The translations under genes and the position numbers were made by a program. Source: Desulforapulum autotrophicum HRM2 (GTDB taxonomy: Bacteria > Desulfobacterota > Desulfobacteria > Desulfobacterales > Desulfobacteraceae). Taken from it: DNA of 64,000 nucleotides. The stretch covers positions 4,968,001 through 5,032,000 of the forward strand of contig NC_012108.1 in NCBI RefSeq assembly GCF_000020365.1, in the 5' to 3' direction. This document shows, piece after piece, positions 15,861 through 24,519 of this stretch (position 1 is the stretch's first letter; the number at the start of each line of letters is the position of its first letter). The notes below the pieces were generated by a model. That model ran no database searches. It saw nothing but the letters and a program-made list of their open reading frames with translations, and had not been told where the DNA came from.

Positions 15861-17535
15861 CCTGAAGGTCATACCTACTCTGACGCTTGATGACCGTTTC
15901 AATCTTTTGCTCCATAAAAAGATCATGAACAAAAAAGGCTCGGCCAAACGAGCAAGTAAAAAATATTACAAAGATCAATATCAAAAAACCGGCATTATTC
16001 CGGGGCCACTCCTACTTGTGGAAAAGAAGGTCATGGAGGGCCGCAAGTGCAGTGGACGTCCCCGTTCTTTCTCCGAACAGGTCCGCAGACGTTTTATAGA
16101 AATGGTAAAAGAGTCGTGTGATCCGTCAAGCCAACGGTTCATCTTTATTACCCATAAGGCAAGAACCATTAAAAATTATCACCACTGGCTTGAGAAAGAG
16201 TTCAAAAAGAGGATCTCCATCCATGCCCTCAGGCACTGTGTTTACCGTGAAAACCTCAAATCATATTTGAATAAACCAGATTTCGAGGACGATATTCCGG
16301 TCAAAAATAGTTTTAAACCAGAACCGGTGTTTGATCTGATCCAGATGGATGGCTGTATTTTTAGATATTTTAAGATCAGAAACGACAAGGGTCATTGGCA
16401 AAAGCCCCAGGTCATAGAATTTTATGATACGGGCTCTCGTTATATGTTTGTCCTGGATGCGTATTTTTCCGAAAGCAGTTGGAACTCCGTGAACCTGTTC
16501 ACCAAATTTTTACTGGATAGGCCATTTCCCCAAAAAAAGATTCGTATCCGGCCGGATAATGCCAAGGGCTTTTTAAATCTTAAGCGCCCCATCAACGACT
16601 TGAATTTGAAACATTCCACCCCGAACGGGTTTTATATGGAACCTGATTTCTCAAGGATCCATGCTCCCAAGGATAAGGCTCACCTGGAATCATCCCACCG
16701 CAGCCTTCATAATTTTGAAATCCGAATCATCAAGGCGTTTGAAAAAAGGATCGTAAAGACAGAGCCCGGGTACATCTTCAAAAAAGGAAAACAAGAAAAA
16801 ATCACCGTTACCCTCCTTGATATAAATTTGGATGAGTTAAAAACAAGCTCACTTATGGAGAAATATCGCCATGAACACAACTGTACACGCCACTATTTCT
16901 CTGAAAAAGGAAAAGTCAGTGCCTGGGTGCCGGATAAAAAGCTCACAGACTTTTTTAAAACATTTACCAGCACACTGACCTTTTGTACTGATCAGGTCAA
17001 GGAGCACATGAAATATGGATTTAGAAAAACAAAAGCCACGGTATCAAAGCAGAAGACCATCAGATTTGAAAATCAGGATTACTATGTGACCATGGGTGTA
17101 GACAAGTTCAGCTCCCATAAAAGTACACCCGTTCAGATATCCAGATACAATGACAAGCTTTTCCTTTTTGAGCCCAGGGAGGATGGTATTTTTTGGGGAG
17201 AAGCCCTTGCCCGAAAGCCCTTTGAAAAGCCGTTAAAAGTATTGACCATATTGCCGGACAAAAATGAGCTGGATCAGATCATCGCCTTTTTGGAGCACAA
17301 CAGCATGGTCGTCGATCGGCCCCTCCTGATTAAAAATTATAAAAAAGGTCTTTCCATGCCCATGGCAAAGCAAATCCTTCAGCATAACCAGAAAAGATAC
17401 ACCACCTATATAAAAAAGATGCAGCAACCCACGAATATAAAAGGGGCAGTGCTGTTCAATGCTTTTATTCTCGATTGTGAAAGCCATTATCGAAGAATCC
17501 ATGTGGCACCGTATGCGTTTTCTGGAGAAATATGA
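15847..17535 (+). CDS. DDE (rve) transposase of the 4.6-kb transposon
   Basis: The 562-aa protein has an N-terminal HTH region (CSGRPRSFSEQVRRRFIEM, ISIHALRHCVYRE) and an integrase core with all three acidic residues in context: DLIQMDGCIF (D1), IRIRPDNAKGF (D2), KDKAHLESSHRSL (E). A C-terminal beta-barrel-like part follows (DYYVTMGVDKFSSHKST), as in IstA, TniA and MuA. It is translationally coupled to its neighbours on both sides. It is expected to work with the downstream AAA protein, which would select target DNA. The gene is intact. Confidence 0.88.
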   Translation: MDTDNLKVIPTLTLDDRFNLLLHKKIMNKKGSAKRASKKYYKDQYQKTGIIPGPLLLVEKKVMEGRKCSGRPRSFSEQVRRRFIEMVKESCDPSSQRFIFITHKARTIKNYHHWLEKEFKKRISIHALRHCVYRENLKSYLNKPDFEDDIPVKNSFKPEPVFDLIQMDGCIFRYFKIRNDKGHWQKPQVIEFYDTGSRYMFVLDAYFSESSWNSVNLFTKFLLDRPFPQKKIRIRPDNAKGFLNLKRPINDLNLKHSTPNGFYMEPDFSRIHAPKDKAHLESSHRSLHNFEIRIIKAFEKRIVKTEPGYIFKKGKQEKITVTLLDINLDELKTSSLMEKYRHEHNCTRHYFSEKGKVSAWVPDKKLTDFFKTFTSTLTFCTDQVKEHMKYGFRKTKATVSKQKTIRFENQDYYVTMGVDKFSSHKSTPVQISRYNDKLFLFEPREDGIFWGEALARKPFEKPLKVLTILPDKNELDQIIAFLEHNSMVVDRPLLIKNYKKGLSMPMAKQILQHNQKRYTTYIKKMQQPTNIKGAVLFNAFILDCESHYRRIHVAPYAFSGEI

Positions 17536-17536
17536 C

Positions 17537-18205
17537 ATGAAACGAAAAGAAGATTTTATAAATGACAAACGCCGCATTTCTTATCTGGGGGCCACATATA
17601 ACCGAATCTATCGTAGGCAGAGCGTCTTGATCGAGGGTGATTATGGCGTGGGTAAAACCCGTTTCTTGAAATTGCTGCAACCGAAAAAACTTCATGCCGT
17701 CTGGGTGGAGTCACTGTTCAACATACATGAAACCCTGGCATCGATTTTAAAGAAGCTAAATTACGACACAATCGCCACCTACCGGCGAACCCCTCAATAT
17801 TTGGAAATGATATGCAGTCTGTCCAACTGCTTTATTTTAATCGACGAGGCAAACGATCTTGATCCCCGGGTCTGGCCCTACCTCAAAAGGGTTATCGATG
17901 CCGGTGTTCCCATTGTATTTGCAGGATTACCAAAGGTGAGGACCTTTTTAACCCGCGAGCATCCAGACATCCTCAGCCGCTTGAAAACGCTTATTCTATA
18001 CCCGATTGTGGTAGAAGATTTCATTGTCGAGTACAAGGATATTGAACAGGAGGCCATTGAACAGATTTATATGACGACCAAAGGCGATATGAGAAAATTC
18101 AGAGAAATTTGTACAGACTGCAGGGACAGAGCAAAGGAGTTGAAATACACCTTTGTTGACATCAATCTTGCCTTGGAATTTCTCTCTGATCTTCCTCCTC
18201 AATAA
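17537..18205 (+). CDS. AAA ATPase, TniB/IstB/MuB-like target-selection protein
   Basis: The product is about 222 aa. Walker A is GDYGVGKTR (residues about 30-38) and Walker B is CFILIDEAND (about 95-104), followed by an arginine-rich sensor region. The ATG at 17537 lies one base after the transposase stop. A longer in-frame start (17459) would overlap the transposase gene by 77 nt and is less likely. Such ATPases choose target DNA, give target immunity and activate the DDE transposase. It is the last gene before the terminator at 18330. Confidence 0.82.
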   Translation: MKRKEDFINDKRRISYLGATYNRIYRRQSVLIEGDYGVGKTRFLKLLQPKKLHAVWVESLFNIHETLASILKKLNYDTIATYRRTPQYLEMICSLSNCFILIDEANDLDPRVWPYLKRVIDAGVPIVFAGLPKVRTFLTREHPDILSRLKTLILYPIVVEDFIVEYKDIEQEAIEQIYMTTKGDMRKFREICTDCRDRAKELKYTFVDINLALEFLSDLPPQ

Positions 18206-18329
18206 CGAACATAAGGCACATGGAAAAATTTCACCAAGAAATAATGTGAGGCCAGAAAGGACTGATTTTGCTGTTCTAAAACTTTAGATCGTCCAGATTA
18301 GATACCTCGGACAAGATAATTAAATCAGG

Positions 18330-18368
18330 ATAGACCATTACGCTTTTTTAGCGAATGGTCTATTTTTG
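18330..18368 (+). terminator. Rho-independent terminator of the transposition operon
   Basis: ATAGACCATTACGCT pairs with AGCGAATGGTCTAT around a T loop and is followed by TTTTTG. It lies 125 nt after the AAA gene stop. Confidence 0.85.
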
Positions 18369-18473
18369 TTTACAACTTCTCAAACTTCATTGACTGATTT
18401 TTGAAATACACATTCCGTGCAACACTGCTATAAAATAGCATTAACCTACTGTAAAAAATGATGTTTATTTGAA

Positions 18474-18601
18474 GCGTTAGAGTATTTTGCGAAAACACGA
18501 TTAGGGCCAATGCTATGCAAGTAGCTGATTATAAATGTTATTGAGGCCTTTTTTATAAAAACAGGGCAGATAAAAAGCGTTAGAGTATTTGCATCTTATC
18601 A
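18474..18601 (-). repeat. Right-end transposase-binding repeats R2 and R1
   Basis: R2 is GCGTTAGAGTATTTTGCGA (18474-18492) and R1 is GCGTTAGAGTATTTGCATC (about 18578-18596). They are spaced about 104 bp apart, against 35 bp at the left end, so the ends are asymmetric. Confidence 0.75.
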
Positions 18602-18607
18602 TTTGAT

Positions 18608-18743
18608 AAAAAACAACTTGATCGCCTGGCAGGAGCCGATATACCAGGTACTCAGTCTGGAACCCCGTGTTATTCCCCGGGGTTCGGGTCAGATGATGAG
18701 CCTGGCAGAAGTGTTGGCCGGTGCGGCAGGAGGTGGCCGATGA
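18608..18743 (+). pseudogene. IS21-associated HTH protein, C-terminal piece
   Basis: It continues the gene that starts at 13769: KNNLIAWQEPIYQVLSLEP and a C-terminal MSLAEVLAGAAGGGR. The stop overlaps the istA ATG (ATGA). The gene is disrupted only by the 4.6-kb transposon. Confidence 0.85.
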
Positions 18744-20212
18744 TTGATTATGAAACGTATGTGCAGATCAGAAATTATTACACCCGAGATCATCTGAGAT
18801 ACAGCCAGGTGGCCGTCAAACTGGGCCTGGATCAGCGGACCGTGGCATTCTGGGCTAATGAAAAAAAGTATCATCCCAGGAAAACTGCATTCAAAACAAG
18901 CAAGCTGGATCCGTTCAAAGACCAGATCATCCGGTTGCTGGAAACCCATCCGTACAGCGCCAAGCAGATCTTTCAACGTATCAGGGAAGACGGGTTTGAA
19001 GGTGGTATCACCATTGTGGAGGATTATGTCAGGAAAATCCGTCCACCCAAAGTAAAACCCTTTTTGAAACTGGTGTTTGCACCGGGTGAATGCGCCCAGG
19101 TAGACTGGGGATCATATGGTTCGGTCCGTGTAGGGTCCACCTTTCGCAGGTTGAGCTTTTTTGTCATGGTGCTGTGTTACTGCCGGTTGATGTATCTTGA
19201 ATTTACCTTATCCCAGACCATGGAGCATTTTTTGGGATGTCATCAGAATGCGTTCCGTTTTTTTGGTTTGGTTCCCGAAAAAATAATGGTGGATAATCTC
19301 AAATCCGCTGTGTTGAAGAGACCCCTCGGAACCAGTCCGGTGTTCAACCCGGGTTATCTTGATTTTGCCAGTCATTATGGATTTAAAATTGTGGCCTGCA
19401 ACGTGGGCAAGGGCAATGAAAAAGGCCGGGTGGAAAACGCGGTAGGGTATGTCAAAAAAAATTTATTGAGCGGCCTGGATATACCGGACTTCAGCGTATT
19501 GGAACCGCTGGCGAAACAATGGCTGGATACGGTGGCCAATGTCAGAATTCATAAAGAAACCGGCAAGCGTCCCATAGATATGTTTGCAGATGAAAAGCCC
19601 TATCTTCGAGGTTTGCCGGTCTCACCTTACGATATTGGTCAGACCAGCCAGGTACGTGCATCTGTTCAGTACAGGGTCAGCCTTGACGACAACCGATACA
19701 CGGTCCCTGCCCAACTGGCCGGTGTCAGACTCACCTTGAGAAAATATCCGGATCACCTGGGCATCTACCATGATAGTACCCTGGTGGCCCGGCATGCCAG
19801 AAGTTATGACAGGAAAAAGGATATCCAGAACCCAGATCATTCCAAAGTACTGCTGGAACAAAGGAAAAAAGCAGCAGACCAGGCTATTTATATGCGTTTT
19901 TTATCCCTGTCTGACAAGGCTTCAGAATATTATCAACAGTTGGGCCAGCGGCGGTTGACCCCCTTCCATCATATTCGCAAAATTGTTGCCCTCAGTGAGA
20001 TCTATTCCAAAGAACAGGTCGCCCTGGCCATTGAAGATGCCATTAAATTCGATGCCTTTTCAAGTGAATACATCACCAATATCCTGGAACAGCGGTCCCG
20101 TCTGACCCATGAACCCGGTGCACTACATGTCACCAGAAGCAGTGATCTGTTGAACTTGACCATTGATCCACCGGATCTGTCCGTATACAAAACAGGAGGT
20201 GACCATGAATGA
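18740..20212 (+). CDS. istA: IS21-family transposase IstA
   Basis: The 490-aa protein has an HTH at the N-terminus (YSQVAVKLGLDQRTVAFWA), an rve domain with AQVDWGSYGSVRV (D1), PEKIMVDNLKSAV (D2) and NEKGRVENAVGYVKKN (E), and the IstA C-terminal domain (YRVSLDDNRYTVPAQLAGV). It cuts and joins the IS21 ends. The ATG overlaps the stop of the disrupted upstream HTH gene. The 3' end overlaps istB by 8 nt, and GGAGGTGACC of the istB ribosome site lies inside istA. The gene itself is intact. Confidence 0.93.
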   Translation: MIDYETYVQIRNYYTRDHLRYSQVAVKLGLDQRTVAFWANEKKYHPRKTAFKTSKLDPFKDQIIRLLETHPYSAKQIFQRIREDGFEGGITIVEDYVRKIRPPKVKPFLKLVFAPGECAQVDWGSYGSVRVGSTFRRLSFFVMVLCYCRLMYLEFTLSQTMEHFLGCHQNAFRFFGLVPEKIMVDNLKSAVLKRPLGTSPVFNPGYLDFASHYGFKIVACNVGKGNEKGRVENAVGYVKKNLLSGLDIPDFSVLEPLAKQWLDTVANVRIHKETGKRPIDMFADEKPYLRGLPVSPYDIGQTSQVRASVQYRVSLDDNRYTVPAQLAGVRLTLRKYPDHLGIYHDSTLVARHARSYDRKKDIQNPDHSKVLLEQRKKAADQAIYMRFLSLSDKASEYYQQLGQRRLTPFHHIRKIVALSEIYSKEQVALAIEDAIKFDAFSSEYITNILEQRSRLTHEPGALHVTRSSDLLNLTIDPPDLSVYKTGGDHE

Positions 20213-20940
20213 GTTTGAGATGCACCTGGCGTATCTGAAGCTTCCCTATATCAGGGAAAATTATGAAACTGCGGCAACAGCAGCCGCTCAAAAACAATGG
20301 ACCCATGTCCATTTTTTATCAGAATTGATCAAACAGGAGGCTGGGCTGCGAAAGGACAAGGCTGTTCTACGTCGAATCCGCCTGGCCCGGTTCCCGGTTG
20401 TAAAAACAATGGATCAGTTCAACTGGTCATGGCCAAAAAAAATCAACAGGGTTCAGATTGAAAACCTATTCCGCCTGAAGTTCATCGAAGAAAAAAGCAA
20501 TGTTATCCTCATTGGGCCCGTCGGGGTGGGGAAATCCCATATTTCTATAGCACTTGGATACCAGGCCTGTCTCAAAAATCAGAATGTGTTGTTCACATCT
20601 GCCATCGATGCTGTGAATAATCTTGTGGCAGCACAGCATGCAGGTCAGTTGAAGCAGGAGTTGAAAAAAATACCTCAAACCCTCTTTGCTTTTGATAGAC
20701 GAACTGGGGTACCTGCCTATCGATAAAACCGGTGCAGACCTACTGTTCCAGGTTATCAGTCAACGATATGAACAAGGATCGATCATTATTACCACAAATC
20801 GTGTGTTTCAGGACTGGCCTGCTATCTTCAACAATGACAGCACACTTACCTCTGCTTTGCTCGATAGATTACTGCATCATACCGAGGCGGTGGTCATCGA
20901 AGGAGCAAGTTACAGAATGCGAAAAGAAAAAACTGAATAA
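20205..20940 (+). pseudogene. istB: IS21-family ATPase IstB, frameshifted at a poly-A run
   Basis: The first frame (to about 20670) encodes the N-terminus and Walker A (LIGPVGVGKSHISIALGY). The second frame encodes Walker B (LLLIDELGYLP) to the C-terminus (TEAVVIEGASYRMR). The frames switch at a run of seven A (20664-20670); six A would give a continuous ELKKYLKPSLLLIDE. It may be a mutation, a sequencing error or slippage-dependent expression. The start is fixed by GGAGGTGACC and the IstB N-terminus MNEFEMHLAYLKLPYIRENY. Confidence 0.88.
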
Positions 20941-20947
20941 ATCTTAT

Positions 20948-20987
20948 GGCCGGCAGACCCAAAAAAAGGGATCCGCCGGCCGTTTTT
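20948..20987 (+). terminator. Terminator after istB
   Basis: GGCCGGC pairs with GCCGGCC around a loop and is followed by GTTTTT. It begins 8 nt after the istB stop. Confidence 0.75.
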
Positions 20988-21046
20988 AAACATACATTTT
21001 CAAACCGGGCATTTTATGACATTTTCACGCCGCCGCTAACAGAGGC

Positions 21047-21219
21047 GTATGCTTTCCGAATATTTCAAGTATTATCATATGGATCGTACGCATCTTGGTC
21101 TGGATAAAGATTCACCAAGAGGAAGGCCTGTCCAGGAAAAGCCAGAAATCAGAAAGGTGATTGCTTTGCCACGTGTTGGCGGTCTTCATCATCGATATGA
21201 TTGGCAGAAAGCCGCATAA
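21047..21219 (+). pseudogene. Integrase-core transposase, C-terminal piece
   Basis: It encodes RMLSEYFKYYHMDRTHLGLD and ends LHHRYDWQKAA, like the C-terminus of the second copy (LHHMYKWDKAA, ending 33615). It completes the gene begun at 10377. Confidence 0.88.
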
Positions 21220-21418
21220 GAAGATTTTGGTTACAGCATATCCAACTTGAGCTGATTTACTGATCTTAGATTTTGACCAAAACTCAGCGTCATTTCTTGA
21301 TCATTCTTTCAAAGAGCGATATTTTTTGGGGAATTATCAAATCACGTTTTTGAATTCCCTTGGATTTTAGATTTGTGACCTGTTCTTGTTTCAAATATAA
21401 CTATAATTCTGTCCGGAT
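21220..21418. other. Junction between the integrase-core IS and the recombinase remnant
   Basis: No gene and no second inverted repeat matching TGTGGTTTGCC are seen. The right edge of the integrase-core IS should lie here. Confidence 0.4.
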
Positions 21419-22257
21419 CTAATTTTTCGGATGGACAGACCTACTTTTAATAAAAATATGTGGGTCATCCACGTTTGGTCGACTATTTTTCAGATAGTCG
21501 GCTAAAGCGTATTTCAACTCTTTTGTCACTGGTAATTGCAGAAATCTTTTTGTTTTTTGCTGAACCAATTCAACAGTGTTTCGACTCAATTTTATGTTTT
21601 TAAATTTAAGTTGACGGATATCGCCAGCACGCATGCCAAACTGGACAGCTAAAAGCAAAATAAGATAATCTCTACGCCCGATCACTGTATTTCTGTCAAT
21701 CTGGCAAAGGATTTTATGAATTTCTTCTGATAAATAATATGATGGAAGTCTTTCATATTTGTTGGTAAAAATGACAGGGAATAAATTATTTAAAGGGGTC
21801 TTGATATGCTTTTCTAAGTGAAGGAACAATAAAAAATCTCTCACAGTGTACATAATTCCAGATCTGGTGTTAGAGCTGTATTCTTTTAACGTATCAAGAT
21901 AAGATAAAACTTCATCTGATGTAAGGGCTTCAATGCCAGTAATTCCCTGTTTATTAAGAAAATTTAGGAATCGAACCAGAATAATCTTTTTACCCTGGAG
22001 CGTTCGTTTTGATATTTTTTTTGCTAATTGTAGCTTTCCATAGTTTTCTAAAATATCTTTAAACTGTGGAGAAGCTTGTTTTCCTGGTTTTTGATGACAC
22101 TTTAAAAAACAATTGTTTTCCAACATATCAGCCAAGACATGTATCGTTCTTACTTTAAAAACCTGTGAGTTCAAAAGCTTCATACCTGGCTGAATTCCGA
22201 AACAATCATCCAAGAATGAGTCACCTAATTCATTTGAAAAATGCTTATGACCTAAAG
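21419..22257 (-). pseudogene. Tyrosine recombinase, middle part (both ends cut)
   Basis: It encodes a core-binding region (LQLAKKISKRTLQGKKIILV, GIEALTSDEVLSYLDTLKEY) and the first part of the catalytic domain including the Arg box (LLLAVQFGMRAGDIRQLKFK) and the beta strands with the Lys (TVELVQQKTKRFLQLPVTKE). The HxLR and Tyr boxes are missing, so it cannot be active. The 5' part is separated by the IS3 element at 22258 and the 3' part is lost. It has no IntI-specific insertion that I can see. Confidence 0.8.
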
Positions 22258-22267
22258 TGGACCCCAT

Positions 22268-22592
22268 GTCAAGACCGATTCTCCCTTTTTTTAAGCTACA
22301 TTTAAAATTTAATTTGCCAACCCAAATGCCTTTTTTTATGCGTGAGGTTTAACCTCCTTTGACCATTTTAAAAGAAGTCTTTAAATTTTTATTTTTCCCT
22401 GGTATCTTTCCCTGCCAGCTCGGAGGATAAGGCCATGCTGGGAAGCAACCTAAGCGCCGCAGCTGGTGACTGAAGTATAGGGGCAGTGAGATTACACCAC
22501 GCACTGCCCTTTCCATACTTTGGTCCTTTAAGCGTTAAATCCCGGGGGGCTTGGGGGGCTGGCCTCCCAAATCTAATCAGATAGAATTCCTT
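22268..22592. other. Noncoding structured segment inside the IS3 element
   Basis: No ORF. There are several inverted repeats, for example AAGTAT..GGGCAGTG against CACTGCCC...ATACTT. This is unusually long for the region between orfB and the end of an IS3 element. Confidence 0.5.
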
Positions 22593-23441
22593 TTATTTCA
22601 TTTCATTAACCATACAATAGATTGACTCAGGGGTCTTGTATTCTAATGCCTGGTGAAGCCTCTTTTTGTTATAAAAATTCAAATAAGTTTTTAATGAGCT
22701 TTGTGCGTCTTTCATGCTCTGGTAGCTTTTTAAATAAACCTCTTCATATTTAACCGTTCGCCAAAGGCGCTCCACAAAAATATTATCGAGTGCTCTGCCC
22801 TTTGAATCCATACTGACCTTGATTTTGTGGTCTGTCAGAACCTTCAAAAAATTTGTCGCTGTGTACTGGCAGCCTTGGTCTGTGTTGAAAATCTCAGGTT
22901 CAGCGATACTTAAGGCTTCTTCCAGGACTTCCACACAAAAGGTGTTTTCAAGGGTGTTACTGAGTCGCCAGGACAAGACATATCTGCTGAACCAGTCTAT
23001 AACCGCCGTTAAGTACCCGAAACCATTACCAATTCGAATGTAAGTTATGTCTGTACTCCACACATGATTGATTCTTGCAATGTTTACACCCCTCAATAAA
23101 TATGGATAGACTTTATGTGCTTCATTCCTCCTGGTTAATTTGGGCTTGGGATAGATGGCTTCAATCCTCATCTTTTTCATCAGTCCTTGAACCCGCTTGC
23201 GATTTACTGGATGTCCTTCCTGCTTCAACCAGGCCACTAGCCTTCGGCTCCCATAAAAAGGGGTTATTGTATGCTGTTTGTCAATTAGATCCATTAACAA
23301 AAGCGTGTAAGGATCTATTGGCCTTGGTTGGTAATAAAGGGCTCCTTTTGAAACTTGCAGCAATTCACATTGCCGGTTAATGCTGATATCTGAGTGGGTT
23401 ATATCTATCAGGTGCCTTCTATCAGCTACTAATTGCCTCAA
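22593..23441 (-). CDS. IS3-family transposase OrfB (rve domain)
   Basis: The 282-aa protein has the HTH_21 region (YGSRRLVAWLKQEGHPVNRKRV) and the IS3 DDE core: WSTDITYIRI (D), IFNTDQGCQYTA (D), DNIFVERLWRTVKYEEV (E). It overlaps orfA by 20 nt. A run of nine A on the coding strand (23444-23452) just before the overlap suits the -1 frameshift that makes the OrfAB fusion in this family. The gene is intact. Confidence 0.93.
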   Translation of the reverse strand: MRQLVADRRHLIDITHSDISINRQCELLQVSKGALYYQPRPIDPYTLLLMDLIDKQHTITPFYGSRRLVAWLKQEGHPVNRKRVQGLMKKMRIEAIYPKPKLTRRNEAHKVYPYLLRGVNIARINHVWSTDITYIRIGNGFGYLTAVIDWFSRYVLSWRLSNTLENTFCVEVLEEALSIAEPEIFNTDQGCQYTATNFLKVLTDHKIKVSMDSKGRALDNIFVERLWRTVKYEEVYLKSYQSMKDAQSSLKTYLNFYNKKRLHQALEYKTPESIYCMVNEMK

Positions 23442-23703
23442 CCTTTTTTTTTAGATAGTCATTCTCTACTTCGAGTTGACCGATCTTCATGTATAAGCCT
23501 GCAATCAAATTTTCATCATCATTTTTGTTCTTTTTTGTCTTTGAAAGAAGTTCGGGCAACCCTTCTATTGCCTCTTTTTTCCATTTGGTAAGCATTGAGC
23601 GATGAACTTGATATCTGGATGATAATTCAGCCACGGTTTCTTGTTCTCGAATCATATCAATTGCCATTTTTGCCTTAAGTTTTCCGCTGTAACTCTTTCT
23701 CAT
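23422..23703 (-). CDS. IS3-family OrfA (HTH)
   Basis: About 93 aa. MRKSYSGKLKAKMAIDMIRE and VAELSSRYQVHRSMLTKWKK form the IS3 helix-turn-helix, followed by a leucine-zipper-like tail. The ATG at 23703 is preferred from family N-termini, with AGGAGG close upstream; a longer frame begins at 23745. It overlaps orfB. Confidence 0.88.
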   Translation of the reverse strand: MRKSYSGKLKAKMAIDMIREQETVAELSSRYQVHRSMLTKWKKEAIEGLPELLSKTKKNKNDDENLIAGLYMKIGQLEVENDYLKKKVEAISS

Positions 23704-23786
23704 GGACCTCCTGTTCCGGTATAAATTTGAACCTGGCTTTAGCACTTGTTGTGTCTCTTAGCAACTGGTTCAAATTATGGGGTCCA

Positions 23787-23932
23787 TTATAACCTTTTTG
23801 GTCCGCATATTTTAGGAAATGTTCCCAAATACGGCAATAATGGTTTTTTGTTCCTTTTGCATAACCAAGCAGAGATAGATGCTTTTTTGATTTGCGAATT
23901 AAGTCTGTCAATGAAATAGCAGTGTTTTTCAT
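23787..23932 (-). pseudogene. Tyrosine recombinase, N-terminal piece
   Basis: The start MKNTAISLTDLIRKSKKHLS, GYAKGTKNHYCRIWEHFL is a SAM-like core-binding N-terminus. GAGGAGG precedes the ATG at 23932. The frame is cut by the IS3 end and the rest lies at 22257-21419. Confidence 0.75.
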
Positions 23933-23980
23933 TTTTCCTCCTCTTTTTATTAAAAGGTACACTGCTACCTCTATCATTTA

Positions 23981-24049
23981 ATTATTATGTGAAGTTAGAT
24001 TTAAATAAATCCCGGATTGGCAAGGGCTTTTGTACTTTACTTCACATAA
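23981..24049. repeat. Inverted repeat TTATGTGAAGT upstream of the recombinase gene
   Basis: TTATGTGAAGT and ACTTCACATAA enclose about 45 nt, upstream of the recombinase start. It could be the end of the recombinase-encoding element or an operator. Confidence 0.45.
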
Positions 24050-24051
24050 TA

Positions 24052-24294
24052 TTCAACTTGTCATAAGACGAAATTGGTTATCTTCCGCTGGGCAAAGATG
24101 GATCAAATCTATTTTTCCAGGTCATAAGCGCACGGCACGAAAAAAAGTCGACAATTATTACGACTAATCTGCCCTTCGCTAAATGGGGAAACATTTTTGA
24201 TGGGACCACCGCCGCTACGGCGATTGCAGACCGACTCGTTTACAACTCGGAAATCCTTATCCTGGAGGGAGAAAGTTATCGAAAGAGATCATAG
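24052..24294 (+). pseudogene. IstB C-terminal remnant
   Basis: From DEIGYLPLGKDGSN (Walker B) through STIITTNLPFAKW to LEGESYRKRS and a stop, this matches the last third of IstB. The N-terminal two thirds and istA are gone. It differs from the IstB at 20205, so it comes from another IS21-family element. Confidence 0.85.
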
Positions 24295-24519
24295 TAAAAA
24301 TTAGCCATAGGGGCGCAGAACTTTTGGAGGATGAGCACCTGATTTAACGCCTGGATTTGTGCGCTATAATCAGAGTGTACATCTTTGTAATAATTTCAAT
24401 TTCTGCATCCTTTATCAACCAGGAGGTCTTTTCTTTGAGTTCAGAGGAATAAGTGAATATTGATTTTTAATTAAAATCAAATACGCAGATTTGCGTCACC
24501 CAGACCTTGTGGCTGGTTT
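24295..24519. other. Noncoding remainder of an IS21 relic
   Basis: No ORF and no clear end sequence are seen between the IstB remnant and the RdgB-like gene. Confidence 0.4.

Larger units (their letters stand above)
14014..18601 (+). mobile_element. 4.6-kb DDE/AAA transposon with multiple end repeats
   Basis: The ends are TGTTAAGATGCGAATACTC and, inverted, TGATAAGATGCAAATACTC, with 6-bp TSD TTTGAT (14008-14013, 18602-18607). Each end holds two copies of a roughly 19-bp motif ending TAACGC. Such repeated transposase sites are typical of Tn7-, Tn5053- and Mu-like elements. Gene order: zinc-ribbon protein, 69-nt repeat block, CHC2 zinc-finger protein, HTH-like protein, DDE transposase, AAA ATPase, terminator. 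Excision restores the HTH gene exactly (GLI-KNNLIAW). Confidence 0.93.
13100..21041 (+). mobile_element. IS21-family element, itself invaded
   Basis: The ends are TGTGAGGGGCGACCTGAAAG on the left and, inverted, TGTTAGCGGCGGCGTGAAAA on the right, flanked by the 5-bp TSD GAGGC (13095-13099, 21042-21046). Without the inner transposon it would be about 3.35 kb. It carries a zinc-ribbon gene, an HTH gene, istA and istB. Removal restores the host frame (EDHLR-RMLSEY). Confidence 0.92.
10168..21219 (+). mobile_element. Integrase-core IS, copy 1, invaded by later elements
   Basis: The left end TGTGGTTTGCCAATAT (10168) matches the end of a second copy at 32402. The transposase gene is found in three pieces that rejoin in frame (10377-10695, 12560-13099, 21047-21219; 1032 nt, 344 codons). 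The right inverted repeat was not found after 21219, so this end is either deleted or divergent. The element appears to have cut off the 3' end of the tyrosine recombinase gene ending at 21419. Confidence 0.7.
22258..23786 (-). mobile_element. IS3-family element
   Basis: The ends are TGGACCCCATGTCAAG and, inverted, TGGACCCCATAATTTG. The element is 1529 bp with orfA and orfB. It separates the N-terminal and middle pieces of a tyrosine recombinase gene. No TSD is clear, so a deletion may have followed insertion. About 330 bp at the left end are noncoding, with hairpins near 22486-22515 (GGGGCAGTG/CACTGCCC). Confidence 0.85.
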
